The notes under the pieces: model-generated | What the model was told of the DNA's origin: nothing | Seen by the model: the letters and a program-made list of their open reading frames with translations, nothing else | Database searches by the model: none | DNA from: JAHKLT01 sp046197865 | Lineage (GTDB): Archaea > Methanobacteriota > Methanobacteria > Methanobacteriales > Methanobacteriaceae | Reading direction: 5' to 3' | NCBI RefSeq assembly: GCF_046197865.1 | Contig: NZ_CP166990.1 | Coordinates: forward strand, 1,054,001-1,118,000 | DNA length: 64,000 nucleotides | Made by a program: the position numbers and the translations under genes | Shown: piece after piece, positions 19,582 to 28,104 of the stretch | Layout: every line of letters begins with the position of its first letter | How positions within the stretch are numbered: the first letter of the stretch is position 1

Positions 19582-20566
19582 CTAGTGAAACAATATCTTG
19601 ACGATTATGTTCAATAATAGGAATTATAGGCCCTATATTATTTGTTTTTAAATATGTATCATAATAATCTGGAATTTCAGAACCTGGAACATCATCTATA
19701 CGTTTAATATCAAAAATTTCTTCTTCAATAGTAGTTAATCTGCAATTAGGCAATTGATTTTTCCATAAATTTCTTGCAAAATAAATTAAATCAAAATGAC
19801 ATTGGTTTAAGTCTTTACTTATATTATAATAATTAGATCTATTTTTTATAAAAGGTATATCAAAACTAGCTCCATTAAAAGTTACATGAATTGAATCATC
19901 ATTTATATGAGCTAAATAAGAATCAATTACAGCTTTTTCTTGTGTTTTATTTTCTAAAAAGTATTGACTAGTTGTAATAGTATTACCTTCAATTTCAGCT
20001 ACACCAATTAAAATAATTGGGCAATTTGAAAGACCTAATGTTTCTATATCCATGAATTTAAATTTTTCTGAATCAACTATTGATGTAGATTTAATTATAT
20101 TATCTTTGCATTCTTTAGAATATTTATTACATTGTAGTAGGTTGTAAATATCTAAAAATGATTTATTCTCTAAAGTATCTAAAACTTCTTTTGCTGATTT
20201 AGAATATTTTTCATGAGAAGTTAAATCTTCAATTGTATTAAATCCTTTTTCTTTTAATGAAATTTCTTTATTTGGACCAATACGTGGAATTAATTTTAAA
20301 TTATGATTTAAATTATCTTTAAAATTGCAATTTTCTAAATTAAAATCAATTTTTTCCTTACTTATAATTTTTAAAGTTTCACCATAATCTGTATCAATTT
20401 TAGATAATCCCTTAATATCTTCTAATGATTGATCTTGATGTTTTTCAATTAAAGATTCTTTTAGTTGTTTAAAATAAGCATATGAACCATCACCCACATA
20501 AGTACTTGAACCAAGTGAATTTGATAGTTGGCTTTCTAAAAATTCATTTAATTTATTGTTTTTCAT
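19535..20566 (-). CDS. RNase H-like 3'-5' exonuclease (YprB-type)
   Basis: A 343-residue protein. The C-terminal half has the DEDD-type exonuclease motifs: FMDIETLGL (Exo I) at about 171-179, VTFNGASFDIPF (Exo II), HFDLIYFARNLW, and EHNRQDIVSLASF (Exo III). Residues about 90-150 include LIPRIGPNKEISLKEKGFNTIEDL, a helix-hairpin-helix-like DNA-binding motif. This matches the predicted RNase H-superfamily exonucleases next to helicases or in repair functions. The N-terminal 60 residues are helical and of unknown role. It overlaps tail-to-tail with the hydrolase gene. Confidence 0.85.
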   Translation of the reverse strand: MKNNKLNEFLESQLSNSLGSSTYVGDGSYAYFKQLKESLIEKHQDQSLEDIKGLSKIDTDYGETLKIISKEKIDFNLENCNFKDNLNHNLKLIPRIGPNKEISLKEKGFNTIEDLTSHEKYSKSAKEVLDTLENKSFLDIYNLLQCNKYSKECKDNIIKSTSIVDSEKFKFMDIETLGLSNCPIILIGVAEIEGNTITTSQYFLENKTQEKAVIDSYLAHINDDSIHVTFNGASFDIPFIKNRSNYYNISKDLNQCHFDLIYFARNLWKNQLPNCRLTTIEEEIFDIKRIDDVPGSEIPDYYDTYLKTNNIGPIIPIIEHNRQDIVSLASFLMKMYSETLNNY

Positions 20567-20705
20567 GTTTAACCTTTATTATAATTAAAAATCTATTGAT
20601 TAAGATATCGTAATATTAATATAAAAAATTATTGGTAGCTTGTGAAAAGTATGATAAGTGCAATTATTAAAAAGCACAAATGCACATTTACACACAATAA
20701 AAAAA

Positions 20706-20752
20706 TATAAATACTGGGATTCATAAAATAAGAATTGACTATGTTACATAGT
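20706..20752 (+). promoter_or_regulatory. Candidate promoter and 5' hairpin of a short-ORF transcript
   Basis: TATAAATA at 20706-20713 is a good archaeal TATA box; transcription would begin near 20735. Right there a perfect 7-bp inverted repeat ACTATGT/ACATAGT occupies 20738-20752, which would fold as a small 5' hairpin or serve as a repressor site. CATAGTTGTT from its right side recurs at 21010-21019 before the second short ORF. Confidence 0.4.
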
Positions 20753-20802
20753 TGTTCTAAAAATAACTAAAATTTCATATTTTATTTTAAGGGAAATATT
20801 AT

Positions 20803-20868
20803 ATGGAATTTTTTTGTTGGATGATAAAATTGTTCTTAATTAATTTTAAGAACATATTCAACATTTAA
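20803..20868 (+). CDS. Possible 21-residue hydrophobic peptide
   Basis: ATG at 20803, with AAGGGA 8 bases upstream, opens an ORF starting MEFFCWMIKLFLINFK and ending 5 residues later. It is rich in Phe, Ile and Leu and could form one short amphipathic or membrane helix. The palindrome at 20831-20854 lies inside it. Without homologues or expression data this may be a leader peptide or chance ORF. Confidence 0.3.
   Translation: MEFFCWMIKLFLINFKNIFNI
20831..20854. repeat. Perfect palindrome TGTTCTTAA-N6-TTAAGAACA
   Basis: Two 9-bp arms separated by TTAATT. The right half-site TTAAGAACA occurs again at 20990-20998, and a related TTGTTCTAA is at 20752-20760. The arrangement suggests an operator for a dimeric regulator or an RNA stem. 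Confidence 0.45.
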
Positions 20869-21026
20869 TTACTTTTTTTTCAAATCAATTTACTAATTTA
20901 ATTTAAACAAGCTTTATTAATGATTGTTATTAATATATGATTGTGTAAGATTCTATGAAATTATTTCAAAATATTAAAAATAGAAAATTTTAAGAACAAA
21001 TATGTTTTCATAGTTGTTACTAAAAA

Positions 21027-21198
21027 GGGGAGGATTGATATTATGCGCGACATAATCCCTTTAATTGCATACATAATATTAACAATATCTTACATAATTA
21101 ACTTATTAAGTTAAATATAAGGAAGATAGTTTTATATTTTATCTATTTTAAAAATATTTACATCTAAAATAGTTAAGAATTTTACATTCTTCCTCCCC
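21027..21198 (+). ncRNA. Structured RNA candidate with competing SD/anti-SD pairings
   Basis: GGGGAGGA (21027-21034), the ribosome binding site of the short ORF at 21043, is exactly complementary to TCCTCCCC (21191-21198). TCTTCC (21188-21193), which overlaps that element, is complementary to GGAAGA (21121-21126). A nested stem CTATTTTA/TAAAATAG lies at 21143-21172. The two long-range pairings are mutually exclusive. C-rich runs are rare in this AT-rich DNA, so the complementarity is unlikely to be idle, but no known riboswitch class is recognised. Confidence 0.35.
21043..21114 (+). CDS. Possible 23-residue membrane peptide
   Basis: A strong ribosome binding site (GGGGAGGA, 8 bases from the start) precedes ATG 21043. 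The peptide begins MRDIIPLIAYIILTISYI and is almost wholly hydrophobic, with Arg2/Asp3 at the start, as in single-helix small membrane proteins or type I toxin peptides. It sits in a 750-base interval without larger genes, and its ribosome binding site is complementary to a downstream C-rich segment. Confidence 0.45.
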   Translation: MRDIIPLIAYIILTISYIINLLS

Positions 21199-21314
21199 AA
21201 CATTATTATTTTTATTTTTTATAATATAATAATTTAATCATCATTACATGAATTATTAAAACATTTAAAGAATTTTATAAAATAATATATGAAGGTATTT
21301 ATAAAATAAAAAAT

Positions 21315-21821
21315 ATGAAAAACTTAAAAAAATACACTTATGAAGATGATTTATTAGGTAATATTACTTTAATTTTTTCAAATGAAACAGGATTAATTGA
21401 AGAAATCATCGTTTCATCAAATAATGATTCTAATCAAATAGCTATTGATAGATATGGAAATCTTGAAGAAGAAAAGCCTGAAAGATTCCTTAAAAAATTA
21501 CAAGATTATTTAAAAGGAAATCTTTTTAAGTTTTCATTAGATGATTTAAATATGGATAAATTTAGTGATTTTCATAAATCTGTTTTAATTGAAGAATTTA
21601 ATAGCGAATATGGTTCTACTAATTCTTATAGTGAACTTGCTTCTAAAATTAATAATCCTAAAGCATCAAGAGCTGTTGGAACTGCTTTAGGTAAAAACCC
21701 ATATCCTATAGTTATTCCATGTCACAGAACTTTAAAACGTGATGGAAGTATTGGTAATTATACTGGTGGTGTTGAAATTAAAAAGAAATTATTAGATTTA
21801 GAAAAAAATAATAAAAAATAA
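21315..21821 (+). CDS. ogt: Methylated-DNA--protein-cysteine methyltransferase
   Basis: A 168-residue DNA repair protein that removes O6-alkyl groups from guanine by stoichiometric transfer to its own cysteine. The active site is PCHR with Cys136, preceded by the helix-turn-helix region NSYSELASKINNPKASRAVGTALGKNPYP and followed by the conserved NYTGGVEIKKKLLDLE. Fragments longer than that are not needed to assign it. The N-terminal 80 residues are a divergent alpha/beta domain. It starts an apparent plus-strand run with the next three genes, separated by 47 bases from the membrane protein gene. Confidence 0.93.
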   Translation: MKNLKKYTYEDDLLGNITLIFSNETGLIEEIIVSSNNDSNQIAIDRYGNLEEEKPERFLKKLQDYLKGNLFKFSLDDLNMDKFSDFHKSVLIEEFNSEYGSTNSYSELASKINNPKASRAVGTALGKNPYPIVIPCHRTLKRDGSIGNYTGGVEIKKKLLDLEKNNKK

Positions 21822-21868
21822 ATATATATTAAATAAATCAAATAATATTATTAATTAAGAGTGATTTT

Positions 21869-22249
21869 ATGAAATTTAGATTAGCTATTTTATATGGAAT
21901 TTTAACATGGATTTGTATTTATATATTATCTTTTATATTATCTCCTTTCCATATTGATGGTGTTCCATACATTAATATTTTAGCTCCAATTTCAATTATT
22001 ATTGTAACTACAATATTTGGAATATTATATATTCGTGAAATTAACACAAACGAAGTTAAAGAAGGTTTTTATTTTGGAATAATGTTATTTGTTTGTGATT
22101 TAATATTAGATAATGTTTTTATAAGTTTTTTTGGAAAAACAATAAATATTGATAATTCACCAATTCACATTATAAGTATGTTAATTATATTTCCATTAAT
22201 CACTACATTACTTGGTTATTTAGCTCAAATGAAAGTTGAATTAAATTAG
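21869..22249 (+). CDS. Small membrane protein with four predicted helices
   Basis: A 126-residue protein consisting mainly of four hydrophobic stretches (about 5-25, 35-55, 70-88, 98-120), with GFYFGIMLF between helices two and three. The ribosome binding site is GAGTGAT before ATG 21869. It lies 8 bases upstream of the phosphopantothenate synthetase gene, so it is probably in the same transcript. I do not recognise a functional family; it resembles conserved Methanobrevibacter proteins of unknown role. Confidence 0.75.
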   Translation: MKFRLAILYGILTWICIYILSFILSPFHIDGVPYINILAPISIIIVTTIFGILYIREINTNEVKEGFYFGIMLFVCDLILDNVFISFFGKTINIDNSPIHIISMLIIFPLITTLLGYLAQMKVELN

Positions 22250-22257
22250 GTGTTAAA

Positions 22258-23001
22258 TTGATAAATAAGAACCATCCACGTTATGAATCATTATTACTTA
22301 GGGAAAAAATTAAAAATGCATATAAAGAAGGTTATTTAGCTGAAACTGCTATGATTGCTCATGGTAGAGGAGAAGCATTTGATTATTTATTAGGAGAACA
22401 AACTAGCTATCCTGCAAAACGTGCAATTTATGCTGCAGTATCATTATTATTACTTTCAAAAAATCCTGTAATTTCTGTTAATGGAAATACAGTTGCACTT
22501 GCAATAGATGATATTATTGATCTTGCAAATACATTAAATGCAAAAATTGAAATTAATTTATTCTATAGAAGCGATGAGAGAGTAGATAAAATAGCTGAAT
22601 TATTTAAATCAAAAGGATTTACAGAAATTTTAGGAACAAATGATGACGATATAAAGTATATTAATTCCATTGAAAATCCACGTGCTAGTGCAAGTTCAAG
22701 TGGAATTTATAGTGCTGATGTTGTTTTAATACCTTTAGAAGATGGAGATAGAGCAGAATTATTATCAAAAACAGATAAAAAAACAATAACAATAGATTTA
22801 AATCCGTTATCTAGAACTTCTATGAAGTCTAATATTTCAATTGTTGATAATATTATAAGAGCTATACCTTTTATGAATAAAATAGCTAAAGATTTAAAAG
22901 TTCAAAATATTAGTGTTTTAAAAGATATTTTAATTGATTATTCAAATGAAGATAATTTAAAAGATTCTATAGGTTCATTTAAAATTAAAGAGGAAAAATA
23001 A
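22258..23001 (+). CDS. 4-phosphopantoate--beta-alanine ligase (archaeal phosphopantothenate synthetase)
   Basis: A 247-residue protein with the archaeal PPS family pattern: NHPRYESLLLREKIK, MIAHGRGEAFDYLLGE and NPVISVNGNTVAL. It joins 4-phosphopantoate with beta-alanine using ATP, the archaeal branch of coenzyme A synthesis. The start is TTG 22258 with AGGTG five to six bases upstream. Its TAA stop overlaps the ATG of the following UPF0200 gene by one base (TAATG), indicating translational coupling. Confidence 0.92.
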   Translation: MINKNHPRYESLLLREKIKNAYKEGYLAETAMIAHGRGEAFDYLLGEQTSYPAKRAIYAAVSLLLLSKNPVISVNGNTVALAIDDIIDLANTLNAKIEINLFYRSDERVDKIAELFKSKGFTEILGTNDDDIKYINSIENPRASASSSGIYSADVVLIPLEDGDRAELLSKTDKKTITIDLNPLSRTSMKSNISIVDNIIRAIPFMNKIAKDLKVQNISVLKDILIDYSNEDNLKDSIGSFKIKEEK

Positions 23002-23534
23002 TGAATATAATTGGTGTTTCAGGTTTACCAGGATCAGGAAAAAGTTTAGTCTCAGATTTAGCTATTGAAAAAGGTGGAACAATAGTTAGTATGGGAGATA
23101 TAATACGAGAAGAAGCTATAAAACGAGATGAAGATTCTCAAACAACTGCAGTTAAATTAAGAGAAGAATTTGGTCAATACATTGTAGCTGAGATGACAAT
23201 AGAGAAAATAAAAACTATTAATGATACTAAATTAATTGTTGTTGAAGGAATTAGAAGTCCTTATGAGGTAAAGCTATTTAAAGATAATTTCCCTACTTTC
23301 AAACTAATATCTATTTTTGCAAATCGTGTAACAAGATTTGAAAGATTACAAAATAGAAAAAGAGCTGATGATTCATCAGAATATGAAGAATTTTTAAAAA
23401 GAGATGAAAGAGAATTAAATTTTGGAATCGGTCAAGTCATAGCTGAATCTGATAAAATTTTTATTAATGAAGATAATTTAGATTCTTTTAAAAAAGAACT
23501 TAATAATTACTTAGATACAATTATTTTAAAATAA
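23001..23534 (+). CDS. UPF0200 family P-loop nucleotide kinase-like protein
   Basis: A 177-residue protein starting MNIIGVSGLPGSGKSLVSD (P-loop GLPGSGKS at 8-15), with MGDIIREEA and VVEGIRSPYEVKLF typical of the archaeal UPF0200 family, which resembles adenylate and dephospho-CoA kinases. Coupling to the phosphopantothenate synthetase suggests a role in coenzyme A synthesis, although archaeal dephospho-CoA kinase has been assigned to another family. The 3' end overlaps the convergent dph6 gene by 14 bases. Confidence 0.87.
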   Translation: MNIIGVSGLPGSGKSLVSDLAIEKGGTIVSMGDIIREEAIKRDEDSQTTAVKLREEFGQYIVAEMTIEKIKTINDTKLIVVEGIRSPYEVKLFKDNFPTFKLISIFANRVTRFERLQNRKRADDSSEYEEFLKRDERELNFGIGQVIAESDKIFINEDNLDSFKKELNNYLDTIILK

Positions 23535-24201
23535 GTTCTGCTTTTTTAACTATATATAATCCATTATCAAAGTTCCATTTTTTATCAGCTTCAATAATTT
23601 CTATTTTCCTTTTAAATATAGGTCCATCTAAAACTAAAGTTTCAGCTTCTCCACCTTCAAAAGCAAGATTAACATGATATTTTTTATTAATTTTTTTAAG
23701 TTCATCTATAGCTTTTAAGTCAATTGTACGTCCAAGCCAAGATTCATCTAATCCTTCTGCAAAAACACCACAAATAATAAATTTAAAACCTTCTTTTATA
23801 ATGTAATTCATATATTCGACTTCATCAACATGCCAAAAAGGAGAAATAACTTTTAAACCAATCTTTGCACCTAATTTCTCTATTCTAGATTTTTGATAAG
23901 TAGAATACAATGCACCAGTATATATTGCTTCAACACCATAGTTTTTGAGTTTCAAAAAAGCATCTTCTAAATCATTAAGTTCTTCTTCTTTAATTCCATC
24001 TGTTTCAACTGTCATTAGTGGAATTTCAACAGCTTTTGAAATTAAATCAGTCATATGAATATTTGGAACATGAAACATATATGATTCGTCGTTACGAGAT
24101 TTAATAGATAAAAGATAAAGAACATCTTCTTTATTATTAATAGCATTATATAATGCCATAACACTATCTTTTCCACCAGAAAATAAGACAGCGACTTTCA
24201 T
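23521..24201 (-). CDS. dph6: Diphthine--ammonia ligase (Dph6 family)
   Basis: A 226-residue ATP-pyrophosphatase of the PP-loop class. SGGKDS at residues 8-13 binds ATP pyrophosphate; EGGEAETLVLDGPIFKR near the C-terminus is the family hallmark, and TGALYSTYQKSRIE and WHVDEVEYM are further conserved parts. Dph6 carries out the last amidation of diphthamide on elongation factor 2. It ends 14 bases inside the convergent UPF0200 gene, and its start is next to the stop of the following membrane protein gene, so those two form a minus-strand pair. Confidence 0.92.
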   Translation of the reverse strand: MKVAVLFSGGKDSVMALYNAINNKEDVLYLLSIKSRNDESYMFHVPNIHMTDLISKAVEIPLMTVETDGIKEEELNDLEDAFLKLKNYGVEAIYTGALYSTYQKSRIEKLGAKIGLKVISPFWHVDEVEYMNYIIKEGFKFIICGVFAEGLDESWLGRTIDLKAIDELKKINKKYHVNLAFEGGEAETLVLDGPIFKRKIEIIEADKKWNFDNGLYIVKKAELILK

Positions 24202-24202
24202 T

Positions 24203-25006
24203 TTATCTATTAAACTTTTTATGTAAAAATCTATTAAGTTTTCTATATGTAACTACAATAGTATCAAAATAAATTCCTAAAACAGATATTAAAATACTAA
24301 ATATTCCCACACCTATAACAAATTCATTATAAGATAACATTGAACTTTTAGTTTTTTCAATAGAATCTTCAACAGGACCTGAAGAATCCACTGGTACAAT
24401 ATTTTGATCTAAAAGGTAGTCTTTAACATTTTGAACTTCTGAAGATTGGACTTCAAGAACTATATGAACCTGACCATAAGTAATAGTTTCACCATAAGAA
24501 TATTTAAACCAATCAGAAAAAGATTTTAATGCTTTATTAGGGTCTGATCCATTTTCAATTTCAATATGAACATTTCCTGATTTAGTAACTTCCCATGAAG
24601 TATAATTTGGATTTACATTTCCTAAACGAGAATCTATCGACTCCATCTCCGAATCTGTCAATCGCCATAAATTAAATGTGATTCCTGTAACTTTAAAAGA
24701 ATTAACACCTTTAGTTTGTGTTAAATTTTTTTCTAGATTTTCTAATTTAATTGAAGAAACATCTAAATATAAAGTTTCCTCATTATTAAAATTAATAGCT
24801 TCCATTGTACTTACAAAAGAAGGTAATTCTTCATAAACTGGATATAAAAAGAACATTCCTCCTAATGATCCAATAATGAAACTAGAAATAATAACTAAAA
24901 TTATTTCTTTTCTTTCAACAAGTTTAATAAGCATTCCCATCGAAAAGACGACTATCATCAATATTATAAACAAAACAATAAATAAAATACTACCTAAAAA
25001 ATGCAT
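24203..25006 (-). CDS. Membrane protein with large extracytoplasmic domain, function unknown
   Basis: A 267-residue protein. Two N-terminal hydrophobic helices (about 5-27 and 34-56) separated by LVERKE are followed by an extracytoplasmic domain of about 160 residues with repeated strand/helix patterns (two ferredoxin-like halves: VSSIKLENLEKNLTQTKGV and GQVHIVLEVQSSEVQNVKDY). A C-terminal helix at about 228-250 is followed by a basic tail. It reads in the same direction as the pilin and prepilin peptidase genes, 80 bases downstream of them, and may belong to the same surface system. No family is recognised. Confidence 0.75.
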   Translation of the reverse strand: MHFLGSILFIVLFIILMIVVFSMGMLIKLVERKEIILVIISSFIIGSLGGMFFLYPVYEELPSFVSTMEAINFNNEETLYLDVSSIKLENLEKNLTQTKGVNSFKVTGITFNLWRLTDSEMESIDSRLGNVNPNYTSWEVTKSGNVHIEIENGSDPNKALKSFSDWFKYSYGETITYGQVHIVLEVQSSEVQNVKDYLLDQNIVPVDSSGPVEDSIEKTKSSMLSYNEFVIGVGIFSILISVLGIYFDTIVVTYRKLNRFLHKKFNR

Positions 25007-25086
25007 TAATTTCCCTCATAAAAATTATAATAATTATAGTTTAACTATCTTGTATATTAAAATTTATGATAAGATAATTTATTTAT

Positions 25087-25512
25087 TCAAAGTTTTGAAA
25101 TTTCCATTTTATTAGAATTTTCATTCCATGAAATAAAAATAGTATTTTTTCCTTTATTTAATATAATATCACTTGAAATTCCATTAAAATTAACATCTAT
25201 TTCGAATTTTTTACTTTTATTATTAGATAATAAAATATCTGCTTTTAATTTATCATCATTAATATTAACAATAATATTTTCCTTAAGGTTTAATATTATA
25301 GTTTTTTTAGATCCAGAACCTTGAGAATATACTTGATTTATAGAATCAGCTATTTTAAATAATTCATGTTTTGTAGATAATGATTTATCTAAATCCATAT
25401 TATTTTGTATCGTTAAATCTGTAAGTGGTAGAGTAAATGTAATTAAAAATAATAATATTAAAGAAAATAACATTAAAAACTCAATTGCAAGTTGACCTTT
25501 ATTATCATTCAT
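25087..25512 (-). CDS. Class III signal peptide pilin-like protein
   Basis: A 141-residue protein beginning MNDNKGQLAIEFLMLFSL. A short polar, positively charged leader, a Gln at the cleavage position and Glu at +5 of a hydrophobic helix define the archaeal class III signal peptide (QxxxExxxL), cleaved by an EppA-type peptidase. After the helix comes a beta-rich C-terminal domain with Lys, Asn and Ser. Its ATG overlaps the stop of the peptidase gene as ATGA. The pair therefore probably makes a thin type IV-like pilus or a pilin-like membrane protein. Confidence 0.85.
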   Translation of the reverse strand: MNDNKGQLAIEFLMLFSLILLFLITFTLPLTDLTIQNNMDLDKSLSTKHELFKIADSINQVYSQGSGSKKTIILNLKENIIVNINDDKLKADILLSNNKSKKFEIDVNFNGISSDIILNKGKNTIFISWNENSNKMEISKL

Positions 25513-26393
25513 ATTATCACATTTAAAACCATTTTTATAGATTTTGTTATAATTAAAGTTAAATCACCAAAAATAATTGCAATTGTAAAACCAGCTAAAA
25601 TAGATGGAGCAAAAGGAAAAGATTGTTTAATTGAAAAATTATTATTGATTAATTTTTTATCATGCAAAATCTTTAAAATAACTAAATCTGAAGAGTCTAT
25701 TCCAGCTATTGAGTTTGATTTTAAATAATATTTAAATTTATCATTGTTATTATCAGTATATGAACTTAAATTTCCAGAATTTTCATTAATAATCTCATTA
25801 ATTCTAGAATCATTAAAATAATAATTATTTAATACCATACCTTCTGATAAATCTTTAATATTAATTGTTTTATTAAAGCTTTCTTTTATTAAAAAATGTA
25901 AATATTTAAAATTTAAAAAAATAGCTATGTTATTTTTACTTATATAAAAATTTGAATCTTCATTTAAATTATAAATTAATATTATAATCAATATTGGAAA
26001 AGAACATAAAATGCTATTTAACATAACAATTATGAAAAATGGGAAAATTCCAATTTCTGGTGAAAAACCTGTTAAAAAAGATAAATTAATAGGAAATGGA
26101 ATAGCTGATGAGATTGCAGTAAATAATTTTACATCACCCCCTCCCCAAATTTTGAATTTCCATGCAATATAAGATACACAAAAGGTGATAAATGTAAAAA
26201 TTATAGAAGAAGCTATGAATATAACATCATTGAAAAAAATTGAAAAAATTAAGTTTATAAATAATCCACAAAATAAGAATGAAAAATTTAATTTATTAGG
26301 AATAATTCCTTTTTTAAAATCATTATATGAAGCTATTAAAATAAATAGAAATGATATAATTGTTGGAAAAATAAAAACACTATTATAATACAT
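25509..26393 (-). CDS. eppA: Prepilin peptidase of the A24 / EppA class
   Basis: A 294-residue polytopic aspartic peptidase. The two active-site aspartates are recognisable: Asp in ASYNDFKKGIIPNKL after helix 1, and GGGDVKLFTAI, the GxGD motif, after helix 3. About six membrane helices are predicted. A hydrophilic insertion of roughly 60 residues (GMVLNNYYFNDSRINEI onward) precedes the last helix. It overlaps the pilin gene by 4 bases, so that pilin is the likely substrate. The symbol is inferred from the class III substrate next door. Confidence 0.87.
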   Translation of the reverse strand: MYYNSVFIFPTIISFLFILIASYNDFKKGIIPNKLNFSFLFCGLFINLIFSIFFNDVIFIASSIIFTFITFCVSYIAWKFKIWGGGDVKLFTAISSAIPFPINLSFLTGFSPEIGIFPFFIIVMLNSILCSFPILIIILIYNLNEDSNFYISKNNIAIFLNFKYLHFLIKESFNKTINIKDLSEGMVLNNYYFNDSRINEIINENSGNLSSYTDNNNDKFKYYLKSNSIAGIDSSDLVILKILHDKKLINNNFSIKQSFPFAPSILAGFTIAIIFGDLTLIITKSIKMVLNVII

Positions 26394-26486
26394 AATTAAC
26401 TATTAAAATTAATTATATATTAAATAGGTAGAAATTAAAGCTATTAAATTGATTTAAGAAAATAAAATTTAAATGAAATTATTAAA

Positions 26487-28091
26487 TTATTTATTTTTAG
26501 AATTATCAAATGCAGCTTTAACAAAAGAGACAAATAAAGGATGAGCCCTATTAGGTCTTGATTTAAATTCAGGATGGAATTGACAACCTACAAACCAAGG
26601 ATGATCTTTAATTTCAACAATTTCAACTAAAAAATCATCAGGAGAAGTTCCTGCAACAGTAAGGCCTTTACTTTCTAAATCTTTCCTAAATTCATTATTA
26701 AATTCAAATCTATGTCTGTGTCGCTCAGAAATGTTTTCCTCACCATAAGCTTCAAATGACTTTGTATCTTTATTAAGTTTACAATCATAAGAACCTAAAC
26801 GCATTGTACCGCCCATATTATTGATTTTCTTTTGTTCTTCCATTAAATCAATAACTGGATATTTATTATCCTCATCAATTTCAGCACTATTTGCATTAGG
26901 ATAACCATTTCTTCTTGCAAATTGAATAACCATAGAATGCATACCTAAGCAAATTCCAAAAATAGGAATTTTATTTTCAATAGCATAATCAATAGCATCT
27001 AATTTACCTTCAACTCCCCTTTCTCCAAAGCCTCCAGGAATTAAAATACCATCTAAATCTTTTAAAAGGTTTGTATCTAAATTATCAACATCAGAACTAA
27101 TAAATTCTATATTTACATTAACAGGAATATCTGCTCCTGCATGAATTAATGCTTCCCTAATACTAGTATATGCATCTTCAAGTTCTACATATTTACCAAC
27201 AATAGCTATATTAACATTAGGTTTATCAATTTTTATTAAATCTACAATTTCTCTCCAAGAATCTAATTTAGAGCTATTTGCATCAACATCTAAACTTAAT
27301 CTATCAGCAATTAAATTACCTACATTATTTTCATCTAAAACAAGTGGAACTTCATAAATAGAACCAGCATCAGGAGTATTAACAACAGCTTTAGAATCTA
27401 CATCACAAAAATGAGCTATTTTTTGCTTTAAATCTTTATCAATTGGTTCTTGAGATCTACAAACAATAATATCTGGATTTATACCTGTACTTCTAAGTTC
27501 TTTAGTAGAATGTTGAGTAGGTTTAGTTTTAAACTCACCTGCCGCATTTAAATAAGGAATGAAAGTAACATGAACAAACATTACATTAGATAAACCTTCT
27601 TCATTTCTAAGTTGCCTTAAAGCTTCTAAGAAAGGTTGACTTTCAATATCACCAACAGTACCACCAAGTTCAATTAAGACAATATCATAATCTCCACTTT
27701 CAGAAATATCCCTAATTCTATGTTTAATTTCATCAGTGATATGAGGAATAACTTGGACACAAGCACCTAAGAATTCACCTTTTCTTTCTTTATCAATAAC
27801 AGATTCATAAACTTTTCCAGTAGTAATATTAGAATTACCTGGAAGTTCAACATCTAAAAATCTTTCATAATGGCCTAAATCTAAATCAGTTTCCATTCCA
27901 TCAAAAGTAACAAAAACTTCCCCATGCTGATAAGGATTTAAAGTTCCAGAATCCCAATTTAAGTAAGGATCTATCTTAATAGCTGCAACTTTTAATCCAT
28001 AAGATCTTAAAATTCTTCCTAAAGAAGCTGAAGTTATGCCTTTTCCTACAGAACTAACAACTCCCCCAGTTATTATAATATATTTAGTCAG
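26487..28091 (-). CDS. pyrG: CTP synthase
   Basis: A 534-residue enzyme that aminates UTP to CTP using glutamine. The synthetase domain starts TKYIIITGGVVSSVGKGI. The class I glutamine amidotransferase domain follows at about 290-530, with nucleophile Cys in GICLGMHS and catalytic His-Glu in CQFHPEF. Start choice: AAGGAGTG at 28099-28106 is 9 bases before CTG 28091 (giving the normal family start (M)TKYI). The in-frame ATG at 28115 lies in the end of apgM, has no ribosome binding site and would add eight unusual residues. CTG is thus the likely start. Confidence 0.95.
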   Translation of the reverse strand: MTKYIIITGGVVSSVGKGITSASLGRILRSYGLKVAAIKIDPYLNWDSGTLNPYQHGEVFVTFDGMETDLDLGHYERFLDVELPGNSNITTGKVYESVIDKERKGEFLGACVQVIPHITDEIKHRIRDISESGDYDIVLIELGGTVGDIESQPFLEALRQLRNEEGLSNVMFVHVTFIPYLNAAGEFKTKPTQHSTKELRSTGINPDIIVCRSQEPIDKDLKQKIAHFCDVDSKAVVNTPDAGSIYEVPLVLDENNVGNLIADRLSLDVDANSSKLDSWREIVDLIKIDKPNVNIAIVGKYVELEDAYTSIREALIHAGADIPVNVNIEFISSDVDNLDTNLLKDLDGILIPGGFGERGVEGKLDAIDYAIENKIPIFGICLGMHSMVIQFARRNGYPNANSAEIDEDNKYPVIDLMEEQKKINNMGGTMRLGSYDCKLNKDTKSFEAYGEENISERHRHRFEFNNEFRKDLESKGLTVAGTSPDDFLVEIVEIKDHPWFVGCQFHPEFKSRPNRAHPLFVSFVKAAFDNSKNK

Positions 28092-28104
28092 TAAAACCCA
28101 CTCC

